From Gammaproteobacteria bacterium (lineage in GTDB: Bacteria; Pseudomonadota; Gammaproteobacteria; Pseudomonadales; Azotimanducaceae), in assembly GCA_028820495.1 (NCBI GenBank), contig JAPPIX010000219.1:1-36864 (forward strand): 36,864 nucleotides of DNA, read 5' to 3'. The notes beneath the pieces are model-generated. The model searched no databases, was not told the origin of the DNA, and was given only the letters and a program-made list of their open reading frames with translations. Below, piece after piece: positions 15,440-22,323 of this stretch. Both the position numbers and the translations under genes were made by a program. Numbering within the stretch: the first letter of the stretch is position 1; each line of letters starts with the position of its first letter.

Positions 15440-15458
15440 TTAGAACAAAATGTTCTAA
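15440..15458. promoter_or_regulatory. Perfect 19-bp inverted repeat upstream of precursor gene
   Basis: TTAGAACA-AAA-TGTTCTAA is a perfect dyad with 8-base arms, 134 bases before the precursor ATG and just upstream of a promoter candidate. Its symmetry and position suggest a repressor or activator site controlling the peptide cluster. The inner GAAC-N5-GTTC is one base longer in spacing than the Gram-positive LexA box and does not match the enterobacterial CTGT-N8-ACAG box, so the regulator is unknown. Confidence 0.5.
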
Positions 15459-15466
15459 CGAGAGGC

Positions 15467-15493
15467 TTGCCCCCCCCCTCCCGGTTATATGCT
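15467..15493 (+). promoter_or_regulatory. Weak promoter candidate containing a nine-C tract
   Basis: TTGCCC at 15467-15472 and TATGCT at 15488-15493 are 15 bases apart. A run of nine C (15470-15478) covers the end of the -35 box and part of the spacer. The spacing is shorter than the optimum of 17, and a change in C number would alter it. This is a tentative reading. Confidence 0.25.
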
Positions 15494-15592
15494 AAGTTCA
15501 ATTTGAATCGAACGCGAACGTGGTCGATTCAGACGGTGGTCCATGTGGCTACCGAAATGAACCAAATCAATTTCACACCAAAGGAGAATATG

Positions 15593-15766
15593 ATGAGAGA
15601 TCTGAGCGAAGCCGAAATGGGAATCGTTGCAGGCGGAAACACTCTTGGAGACGCTATCAAAGCCGCAGAACACGTATGTGGGAGGGGCAATGTGAAGTCG
15701 GTTTCAGTTGGCGCCGACGGCAGCGTTACCATCGTTTGCAAGGATGATACGCAAAGTCAAAGCTAG
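15593..15766 (+). CDS. Class II microcin-like precursor with double-glycine leader
   Basis: A 57-residue peptide. The 15-residue leader MRDLSEAEMGIVAGG closely follows the colicin V type leader in length and layout: M-R start, L at 4, E near 8, hydrophobic at 12, Gly-Gly at the end. It is therefore the expected substrate of the C39 transporter encoded downstream. The 42-residue core has Cys at core positions 14 and 34; the segment between reads as a beta-hairpin with an ADGS turn that a disulfide could close. The core tail is polar (DDTQSQS). AAGGAG lies 6 bases before the chosen ATG; an upstream ATG at 15557 would add 12 residues not expected in such leaders. Antibacterial action is inferred from this architecture, not from a recognised core. 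Confidence 0.8.
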   Translation: MRDLSEAEMGIVAGGNTLGDAIKAAEHVCGRGNVKSVSVGADGSVTIVCKDDTQSQS

Positions 15767-15793
15767 GCGGTGCGGAACCCCTTTGGGGGATTT

Positions 15794-15839
15794 GCCAAGC
15801 AGGGCGGAAGTCCGCCCTGCTGCCTTGGCTGACTTTTTT
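15794..15839 (+). terminator. Hairpin terminator after the precursor gene
   Basis: GCCAAGCAGGGCGGA pairs with TCCGCCCTGCTGCCTTGGC: a 9-11 bp perfect inner stem with a 2-base loop, extended by six further pairs around a small bulge, and followed within a few bases by TTTTTT. Being between the precursor and the export genes, it would let the precursor be made in excess, with partial readthrough into the transporter genes. Confidence 0.75.
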
Positions 15840-15871
15840 GGTCAATACAACCAACTGGACTAGGAATATCG

Positions 15872-17227
15872 ATGAATCGCCCTATCCAGCTTGGTTTGTT
15901 TGTTCTCGCGTTTTGCGGCTGCCAGACCGCTTCGGAGCCGCAGACACAACCTCACGAGCTGCCTGATTGGGAATCCCCCCCCGGCTATCTGGACCCCCGA
16001 ATCCTACAGCCGATGGTTGCCGATGAGTTCGCTCCAGAACCTGGCCGAATCCTCTTCGACGTGTCGAGATTGCACGCCCTAGGCTACTTTCGGGCCGCTT
16101 GGAACCGGTTTGGGGACTTTTTCTCACACGAGGGGGCGGAGCAAGTTGATCCCATGTCTTTGGTCAATTGCATGGAAGGCCTCATCCCTTGCCCGTTTTT
16201 CGGGCACTTGGCGACGTTCCTTGGGGAACCAACCCCATCCGTGGATGGATTCAGCGACTTCTGTCCCGAATGGGACACGCCCGAGATCGAAGGCTCATCG
16301 GAAGTAGCTGTTCGAAACATGTTGGACCAGTTGTTAGCGGGAGTATTCGAAGACTCGTGCGACGACTGGCGCGACAGGAATGCACCGTGGTACTTCACCC
16401 CCAACCAGGCCAAGGCTCGGTCGAATGATCCCCTGTCGTTGGGAAGGGCGGTGCGCATTCCTTTGTTGCCCGCGCCTGAAGGCAGAATGCCGGTGAGCCT
16501 CAACGTCCCGGACACCCGCCCCTTTACTCACATCCACTTTGACTTGGGCGATGTGAATTCCAGTGAAGTTGCCTTGGTGGACATCGGATCGACCCTCTCA
16601 GCGCTACCAACCGAATGGGTCACGGAAGCGGGCCAGACTCCCGAACGCCGCCTAGGTGAAACCGTTGTGGAAGCGTTTGGCGGGCATCGCCCGGATGGCA
16701 CGTTCAGAGTTCCATGGATCGGGATTGGGGGGGAGCGAATTCCTGAACTGACTGTGATGAACGCATCGGACGGCGACATCATCATTGGACAGGAGGTGTT
16801 GATGAGATCGAAACAAGTGTGTTTCGATTTCAGGACAAACCAGCTTCATCTTGGCAATCTATCTCCCTGCAAAGGAGGCGCTGCGATCAACTCGGCATTT
16901 GTTGCGCCGAGTTTTCTGCTCTACGTTGAAGTACCGCTCAAGCAAGGTGCTGCTGAGGTGGTGATCGACACCGGTTCGCCCCTAACCTATTGCTCAGAGG
17001 AGTTTATTGTCCTGAACGATGGGGAACTGTCCTTTTCAGTGGCACCGGATCTTGAGACGCTTGCGCACTGCCACAACACGGAAGGGCAAATTGCCCCGCA
17101 TTTCTACGAATCCGATTACCAGGCCATTCTCGGTATGGACTACCTGTTGAAGTTTCAATCCTTCGGATACGAACGAGCGCCGCTGCGCGTTTTCTTCGGC
17201 CCTCCGGTAGGTGAAGATGCAAAGTGA
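15872..17227 (+). CDS. Lipoprotein with two retropepsin-like aspartyl protease lobes
   Basis: A 451-residue exported protein. The N-terminus (MNRPIQLGLFVLAFCGCQT) is a lipoprotein-type signal with probable lipidated Cys17, though the lipobox FCGC is not ideal. After a ~180-residue unassigned region rich in Cys and Trp come two similar lobes. Lobe 1 has VALVDIGSTLSALP (Asp237) and ends DIIIGQEVLMRSKQVCFDF. Lobe 2 has AEVVIDTGSPLTYC (Asp366) and ends AILGMDYLLKFQSF. Each pairs an active-site loop with the flap-distal G-x-x-x-L strand of clan AA proteases, so one chain could form a pepsin-like bilobed site. The Thr of the first D-T-G is replaced by Ile, which may weaken that lobe. It overlaps the adaptor gene by 4 bases (GTGA). 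A role in maturation or immunity is inference. Confidence 0.75.
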   Translation: MNRPIQLGLFVLAFCGCQTASEPQTQPHELPDWESPPGYLDPRILQPMVADEFAPEPGRILFDVSRLHALGYFRAAWNRFGDFFSHEGAEQVDPMSLVNCMEGLIPCPFFGHLATFLGEPTPSVDGFSDFCPEWDTPEIEGSSEVAVRNMLDQLLAGVFEDSCDDWRDRNAPWYFTPNQAKARSNDPLSLGRAVRIPLLPAPEGRMPVSLNVPDTRPFTHIHFDLGDVNSSEVALVDIGSTLSALPTEWVTEAGQTPERRLGETVVEAFGGHRPDGTFRVPWIGIGGERIPELTVMNASDGDIIIGQEVLMRSKQVCFDFRTNQLHLGNLSPCKGGAAINSAFVAPSFLLYVEVPLKQGAAEVVIDTGSPLTYCSEEFIVLNDGELSFSVAPDLETLAHCHNTEGQIAPHFYESDYQAILGMDYLLKFQSFGYERAPLRVFFGPPVGEDAK

Positions 17228-18537
17228 GTCACCCGGAGACGCTTGAATCGAGCTTCGGAAAAAGTCAATCCGAGCCCCGCCAGAACCCTGAGCCACCTTC
17301 GCTGTTTCGCGACGACGCGTTGGCCCGGTTTCGCGGGTCGGCTTGGCAGCCCGTTCTGTTCTCCAAGCCCGCATTCGGGCATCTTTTGACCTTTGTGGGT
17401 GTAGGTGCCGGAACCGCCGTAGCAATCTTCGCCGCAACATTCGATTTCGCCCGCAAGGTGCAGGTGTTTGGCTACCTAACGCCAGCGGATGGCTGGGCTC
17501 GCGTGGTCGCTCAGTCTCCAGGAGTTGTTCGAGACCAACTCGTCAGTTCCGGTGATTTTGTTCAATTTGGGGACATCTTGCTCGAGATCTCATCCGGGCA
17601 GGGACTAAAGGCATCCCTAACTGTTCAGGAGCGGATGCTGGAGGAGATTGAGGGTAGACGCAAGACGTTGGAGAAACAATCGCGTTTGGTTGACGACGAG
17701 TACACCAGCTCACACAACTTGTTAGAGCAGCAAAGTGAGTCCCTTCGTCGCGAGTTGGATGGACTTGAGCAAGAGATTCGGTTCGCACGAAACCGTGTGA
17801 AGATTGCTCAACGCAGATATAGGGATGGTCGCCGCCTTGTGTCTGAAGGTGCATTGCCGCAGGCAGAGTTGACCCAACTTGATGAAGAGCGACAGGTTCG
17901 CCTGCTGGCGCTATCTGAGCGACGACGCGATGTCGAGCGTCTGCGCCACGCTTTAGCTGAAGCGGGGCAACGGCAGCAGCGATTCACGATCGAACGGGAC
18001 TTGAAGCAAGCCGCCATACAGGGGGAATTGCACGACTTGGCAATGAACGAGTCCCGTCTCCGCAATCAAGCGGCGACGCAAGTGCTCGCACCGAGAAGCG
18101 GGGTCGTGGCGTCGGTTCGAGTCCGCACCGGCGATGCGGTCCAACTGGGCCAGTCGCTGTTGGACATCGTCCCAAGAGACGGCGCACTGCAAGCGAGGCT
18201 TTTCGCCCCTCCCGCCGCGACCGCGTTCGTCAAACACGGCCAAGAAGTGCGCGTATTTCTTGATGCATTTCCCTATGAACGCCATGGCTCTCAACGCGGC
18301 CAAGTAGTGGCCGTCTCCAAAACGGCCATAGTGCCGGACGAGAACATGGTCAGTCAGGGGCGAGGCTCACCTGCTTACCGAGTGGACGTCGCCTTTCCCG
18401 ATGGTTTTTCACTACCGCCAGCGCAAATTCCGGCGCTACGCCCCGGAATGACCCTCACGGCTGACTTGGTTCGAGACTACAACACGCTTATAGACTGGGC
18501 ACTGGAGCCTTTCCGTGCGTCGGCGCAGCGGCTCTGA
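17224..18537 (+). CDS. HlyD/CvaA-family membrane fusion protein for peptide export
   Basis: A 437-residue periplasmic adaptor. The N-terminal cytoplasmic part includes SLFRDDALARF, like CvaA/RaxA. A single membrane segment spans ~52-73, followed by a lipoyl half-motif at ~92-120, a long heptad-rich coiled coil at ~125-290, the second lipoyl half with VLAPRSGVVASVRVRTGDAVQLGQ, and a beta-barrel end. It should bridge the inner-membrane ABC transporter to a TolC-like outer-membrane channel, which is not encoded here. GTG start at 17224 overlaps the protease stop, showing translational coupling. Confidence 0.9.
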   Translation: MSHPETLESSFGKSQSEPRQNPEPPSLFRDDALARFRGSAWQPVLFSKPAFGHLLTFVGVGAGTAVAIFAATFDFARKVQVFGYLTPADGWARVVAQSPGVVRDQLVSSGDFVQFGDILLEISSGQGLKASLTVQERMLEEIEGRRKTLEKQSRLVDDEYTSSHNLLEQQSESLRRELDGLEQEIRFARNRVKIAQRRYRDGRRLVSEGALPQAELTQLDEERQVRLLALSERRRDVERLRHALAEAGQRQQRFTIERDLKQAAIQGELHDLAMNESRLRNQAATQVLAPRSGVVASVRVRTGDAVQLGQSLLDIVPRDGALQARLFAPPAATAFVKHGQEVRVFLDAFPYERHGSQRGQVVAVSKTAIVPDENMVSQGRGSPAYRVDVAFPDGFSLPPAQIPALRPGMTLTADLVRDYNTLIDWALEPFRASAQRL

Positions 18538-18570
18538 GTTCGGTTTAGGGTCGGACCCACCGTGTGATCA

Positions 18571-20610
18571 ATGTCACTACCGGTCATTCTTCAATCTGAG
18601 CGGTCCGAGTGCGGCTTGGCCTGCCTCGCTATGGTTGCGGGGTTTTACGGCTACAGGTGTACGCTTCGAGAACTGAGGTCCAAGTTCCAACTCTCGTTGC
18701 ACGGCATGACGTTGCGCCGTCTTCGCGACTGCGCTGGTAGCCTCGGCCTGACGAGCCGAGGAGTGCGTCTTGAGCTTGAGGATCTCCCGCAACTTCGTTC
18801 ACCGGCAATACTGCACTGGGAGTTTGATCACTTCGTGGTGCTGAAGTCGCTGAACCGGCGTGGAATCACCATCATTGACCCTGCCCTGGGTCAGCGTCGC
18901 TTTACCCTTGCCGAAGCGAGCAAGCGATTCACCGGTATCGCCTTGGAGCTTGCGCCCACCCCAGCTTTCAAGAAAAGAAAAACGGCGGAATCTGTCAAGT
19001 TATCGGCCTTCTTCACCGCTTTACATGGTTTGGGAAGCCCGTTGGCTGCGGTGTTCACGCTAACCGTACTCATGCAGATGTTTGCCTTGGCGATGCCCCT
19101 GAATGTGCAACTAGTGGTGGATCAAGGGATTCGTCAAAGCGACATGAACATTGTGGTGGCACTAGCAACCGGTTTTGGGTTGCTAGCATTGATTTCCACC
19201 GTCACTGATTATCTTCGCTCCATGCTGGTGTTGCACGTTGGCAATGTAACGGCCCTACGCATGGTGGCCGGCTTGATGAATCACCTTCTGCGGCTGCCGG
19301 ACACTTGGTTCGAGGCTCGGCATCCCGGTGATGTACTGTCGCGCTTCGGCTCCATCGACCCAGTACGCAACTTTCTAACGACGGGCGCATTCGCGATGCT
19401 GGTCGATGCGTTCATGGTGATTGGTGCGCTAACCATGCTCATGATTTACGCATGGGACTTAACTTTGGTGCTGTGTGGTTTTCTGGGGGCAATTGCCCTT
19501 ATGACTTTCGCTAGCTACGGACGGCTGAGGAACCTCACTCACGAGACCATTGCTGCAGGCGCATTGGAAAGCTCCATGTTCATTGAGAACGTACAACGGC
19601 ACAGAGCGATCAAACTTCTGGGCATGCAATCTAATAGGGAGGACACTTGGGGTGAACGCTACGTCGATTCGCTCAATGCCGATGCACATCTCGGCCGATT
19701 TAACATTTACATCAGATTGGCGGGATCAGCCCTAGGCAATATCGAAAGTGTGGTAATGCTCGTTTTAGGGGCATACAAGGTGACCCAAGGTGACTTCACT
19801 CTAGGCATGCTGTTCGCGTTCAACGCATACGGCGGTATGTTTTCGGATCGTGTGAGGACGCTCATAGCCGCCGGACTAAGTTTGCGGATGTTGAATCTGC
19901 ACCTTGAGCGCGTGGCGGATGTCGGTCTTGAACAGCCCGAGTCGCCCTCGGAGCACAGGGGCGCTCAGGTGGAACTACAGGGCGCCCTTTCCGTCCAGTC
20001 GGTGCGTTTCGCCTACAACAAAGAGGAGGGTGCCGTTCTTCAAGACCTCACTTTCAGCATCGCGCCAGGTGAGTTTGCAGTCGTAACCGGGGATTCGGGC
20101 CAAGGCAAGACCACAATGATCAAGCTCTTGGCCAAGCTATGCGCACCAAGCAGCGGGAAGATTGAGGTGGACGGCGTCGACCTCCGGCAAGTTGACAGCA
20201 CTCACTACCGGCGCCAGCTCGGGGTCGTCATGCAGGATGACGACTTGTTTTCAGGAACCTTGCTGGAGAACATCGCTGCCAGCGAGGAACAACCTGATGA
20301 AGCGCGAGTCGAATGGGCCGCAAAACTCGCCTGCATCCACGAGGACATCCAGAAGATGCCCATGCAATACCTGACGTTGGCTGGCCATATGGGATCAGCA
20401 CTTTCCGGCGGCCAACGGCAGAGGATAATGATTGCGAGGGCCATCTACAGGCAGCCGCGGCTGATCCTGCTCGATGAGGGTACGGCGCACCTGAATGACG
20501 AATTGCAACACGAAGTCCTCACCAATTTGAAGAACCTCAAAGCGACTGTAATCGCCGTTAGCCATGATCCCCGTGTTGAGGCTTTTGCCAGCAAACGCTT
20601 GCGTCTCTAG
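18571..20610 (+). CDS. C39-peptidase-containing ABC transporter (CvaB/RaxB type)
   Basis: A 679-residue PCAT. The N-terminal peptidase keeps Gln8, Cys14 (SECGLACLAMV), His87 (FDHFVVL) and Asp103 (IIDPALG), so it should cleave after Gly-Gly of the precursor leader. The transmembrane domain spans ~145-440. The ATPase has Walker A GDSGQGKTT at ~505-513, Q-loop VVMQDDDLFSGTL, signature LSGGQRQRIMIARAIY at ~611, Walker B LILLDEGTAHLN and H-loop VSHDP. All catalytic parts are intact. It follows the adaptor gene by 33 bases. Together they form a type I-like export path for the microcin-like peptide. Confidence 0.95.
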   Translation: MSLPVILQSERSECGLACLAMVAGFYGYRCTLRELRSKFQLSLHGMTLRRLRDCAGSLGLTSRGVRLELEDLPQLRSPAILHWEFDHFVVLKSLNRRGITIIDPALGQRRFTLAEASKRFTGIALELAPTPAFKKRKTAESVKLSAFFTALHGLGSPLAAVFTLTVLMQMFALAMPLNVQLVVDQGIRQSDMNIVVALATGFGLLALISTVTDYLRSMLVLHVGNVTALRMVAGLMNHLLRLPDTWFEARHPGDVLSRFGSIDPVRNFLTTGAFAMLVDAFMVIGALTMLMIYAWDLTLVLCGFLGAIALMTFASYGRLRNLTHETIAAGALESSMFIENVQRHRAIKLLGMQSNREDTWGERYVDSLNADAHLGRFNIYIRLAGSALGNIESVVMLVLGAYKVTQGDFTLGMLFAFNAYGGMFSDRVRTLIAAGLSLRMLNLHLERVADVGLEQPESPSEHRGAQVELQGALSVQSVRFAYNKEEGAVLQDLTFSIAPGEFAVVTGDSGQGKTTMIKLLAKLCAPSSGKIEVDGVDLRQVDSTHYRRQLGVVMQDDDLFSGTLLENIAASEEQPDEARVEWAAKLACIHEDIQKMPMQYLTLAGHMGSALSGGQRQRIMIARAIYRQPRLILLDEGTAHLNDELQHEVLTNLKNLKATVIAVSHDPRVEAFASKRLRL

Positions 20611-20668
20611 CCAGGGGTTCTCCAATAGTCTTCGCGATTCATCTTCGATCGAGCACGATGGTGGAGTG

Positions 20669-20698
20669 TTGACTTTTCTGCGGGCCTCACATTAGGTT
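20669..20698 (+). promoter_or_regulatory. Possible promoter for the hybrid lipoprotein gene
   Basis: TTGACT at 20669-20674 and TAGGTT at 20693-20698, 18 bases apart, lie 31 bases before the hybrid gene ATG. The -35 box is strong and the -10 box is moderate. It would allow expression independent of the transporter operon. Confidence 0.45.
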
Positions 20699-20729
20699 AA
20701 TCAATCAAATTTTCGGGTTAGGAATACTC

Positions 20730-20969
20730 ATGAATCGCCCCATCCACCTTAGTTTGCTTATGTTTGCACTTTGCGCCTGCCAAACCGTTCCGGAGTCGCA
20801 GATTCGACCTTATGAACTGTCTGATTCGGAATCTCCACAAGGCGAACTGAACCCTCAAGTCGAAAAACGAGCGGAGGCTCATCTTCTCGCCCCAGAGCTA
20901 TGCGGACGCAACAACGTGCAGTCGGTTAGAGTTGGCGGCGACGGAAGCGTTACCATCACTTGCAAGTAG
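20730..20969 (+). CDS. Hybrid lipoprotein: protease signal region fused to microcin-like core
   Basis: A 79-residue product. Residues 1-42 (MNRPIHLSLLMFALCACQT onward) are 24/42 identical to the start of the aspartyl-protease lipoprotein, including the signal peptide and Cys17 (LCAC lipobox). The last 22 residues (CGRNNVQSVRVGGDGSVTIT then CK) are 17/22 identical to the precursor core segment, keeping both Cys and the hairpin turn but lacking the double-glycine leader and the polar tail. It would therefore be exported by Sec and lipidated rather than through the C39 transporter. AGGA lies 8 bases before the ATG. It may be a decoy, immunity factor, second effector or recombination remnant; the better-conserved core argues for retained function. 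Confidence 0.7.
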   Translation: MNRPIHLSLLMFALCACQTVPESQIRPYELSDSESPQGELNPQVEKRAEAHLLAPELCGRNNVQSVRVGGDGSVTITCK

Positions 20970-21335
20970 GGTGCGAGCTAACGAGAAAGTTAGTCGGCTC
21001 AGAACTCTCTGAGGTTTTGTCGAGCGGGGCGGAGGATCACCCTACGGCCCGTGGTGCCTCGGCTCACGCTGAAGCAATGTGGCTGAACGCCTGAGATTTT
21101 GTTGAATCAAAGGCCGGATGAGTGAGGCTGGCAGTGGAAACCTTTGGGTCCAGCAACTGCGCTCGTTCTCGCTAGCCAATATCCGGGCTATGGCCCACGG
21201 GCTCACTTTACGTCAGCCAAACTAATGGGAAGCTGACCCATTGGCTGTGCGTTTGGCTTTGCCGGGTCGATGAACTAGCATCGGGCGGAATTGGAGGCTC
21301 ACCGCCCTAGTTCACACGCATCGCCGGAGGCTTCG
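20970..21335. other. Intergenic region with decayed copy of the precursor 3' flank
   Basis: The first ~100 bases resemble the sequence after the precursor gene: TTGTCGAGCGGGGCGGA near 21015-21035 and TGCCTCGGCT near 21055-21064 correspond to TTGCCAAGCAGGGCGGA and TGCCTTGGCT near 15792-15830. The terminator stem is broken and the T-run is lost. Further on, an imperfect hairpin (CAGCC...AATGGG / CCCATT...GGCTG) spans 21214-21247 without a T-run. I see no gene here. Confidence 0.5.
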
Positions 21336-22319
21336 GTGCCCGACGGGCCGCGACAGCACTGTTTCACGCGCCAAGACACGGCCATGACCTACAGCGGGGC
21401 GCTGTCCTTTCTGCGCTGTAGGCGCACCCGGGACATCGAGGGGGCGGACATCGTAGTCTCGGGGGTGCCGTTCGACTGCGCCACCACTTTCCGCCCAGGC
21501 GCCCGTTTCGGTCCGGCAGCCATCCGGGCCGCCAGCGTTCAACTGGCCGAGATCACCGAGCGGGCGTTTCCCTTCGGCATTGATCCCTTCGCTGCGGTTG
21601 GCGTGGCCGACTACGGCGACTGCGAGTTCGATTCGGGTTACCCGCAGCATGCCGTGGCGGTGATCGAGCGCCATGCCCGCACCATTCTCGCCCAGGGCGC
21701 AATAATGCTGACCTTCGGCGGCGACCACTTCGTGACCTACCCGCTGCTGCGCGCCCATGCGGAGCGGCACGGTCCGCTGGCGCTGATTCACTTCGACGCC
21801 CACGTGGACACTTGGGCGGATGACGGCGAACGCCTCGATCACGGGTCGATGTTTCTGCGCGCCAAGCGCGAAGGGTTGATCGACGTGGCGCACTCCGTGC
21901 AGGTCGGCATCCGCGCCTACAGCGAAAGCGACCACGGCTTCACCATACTTGACGCGCCTTGGGTGCATGAGCATGGGCCCGGCGCGGCGCTTGCGGAGAT
22001 CCTGCGCGTGGTGGGCGAACGCAAGGCCTATCTCACGTTCGACATCGATTGCCTGGACCCAGCCTTCGCCCCGGGCACCGGAACGCCGGTGGCGGGCGGC
22101 CTGTCGTCCGCCCAAGCGCTGGCCATTGTGCGAGGGCTTGGGCCACTTAACATCGTTGGCATGGATGTGGTGGAAGTGGCGCCCGCCTACGATCACGCGG
22201 AAATCACGGCCATCGCCGCCGCCACCCTTGCCCATGACTTCATCGGTTTGCAAGCGCTAAAAAAATCCCAAACACCCGAGAATCCGGTCGCTTCCAACGA
22301 TGGCAAGGCAGGGACTTAA
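21336..22319 (+). CDS. Agmatinase-family ureohydrolase
   Basis: A 327-residue arginase/agmatinase fold enzyme. All six dimanganese ligands are present: His131 in FGGDHFVTYP, Asp154, His156 and Asp158 in HFDAHVDTW, and Asp236 and Asp238 in FDIDCLDPAF. The substrate motif VPFDCATTFRPGARFGPAAIR resembles E. coli SpeB. Hydrolysis of agmatine to putrescine and urea is the likely reaction, but related guanidino substrates cannot be excluded. The start is a GTG with GGAGG 5 bases upstream, which gives a SpeB-like N-terminus; ATG at 21384 is the alternative. The next gene begins 4 bases after its stop. Confidence 0.87.
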   Translation: MPDGPRQHCFTRQDTAMTYSGALSFLRCRRTRDIEGADIVVSGVPFDCATTFRPGARFGPAAIRAASVQLAEITERAFPFGIDPFAAVGVADYGDCEFDSGYPQHAVAVIERHARTILAQGAIMLTFGGDHFVTYPLLRAHAERHGPLALIHFDAHVDTWADDGERLDHGSMFLRAKREGLIDVAHSVQVGIRAYSESDHGFTILDAPWVHEHGPGAALAEILRVVGERKAYLTFDIDCLDPAFAPGTGTPVAGGLSSAQALAIVRGLGPLNIVGMDVVEVAPAYDHAEITAIAAATLAHDFIGLQALKKSQTPENPVASNDGKAGT

Positions 22320-22323
22320 AGCC

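Noticed and set aside
15440-15458. Match of the dyad to the vertebrate steroid-receptor half-site consensus
   Set aside because: AGAACA-N3-TGTTCT is coincidental in a bacterial genome.
15485-15741. Minus-strand small frames over the precursor as an immunity gene
   Set aside because: One has a hydrophobic end, but they are exact antisense to the precursor and its leader region and have no ribosome-binding site.
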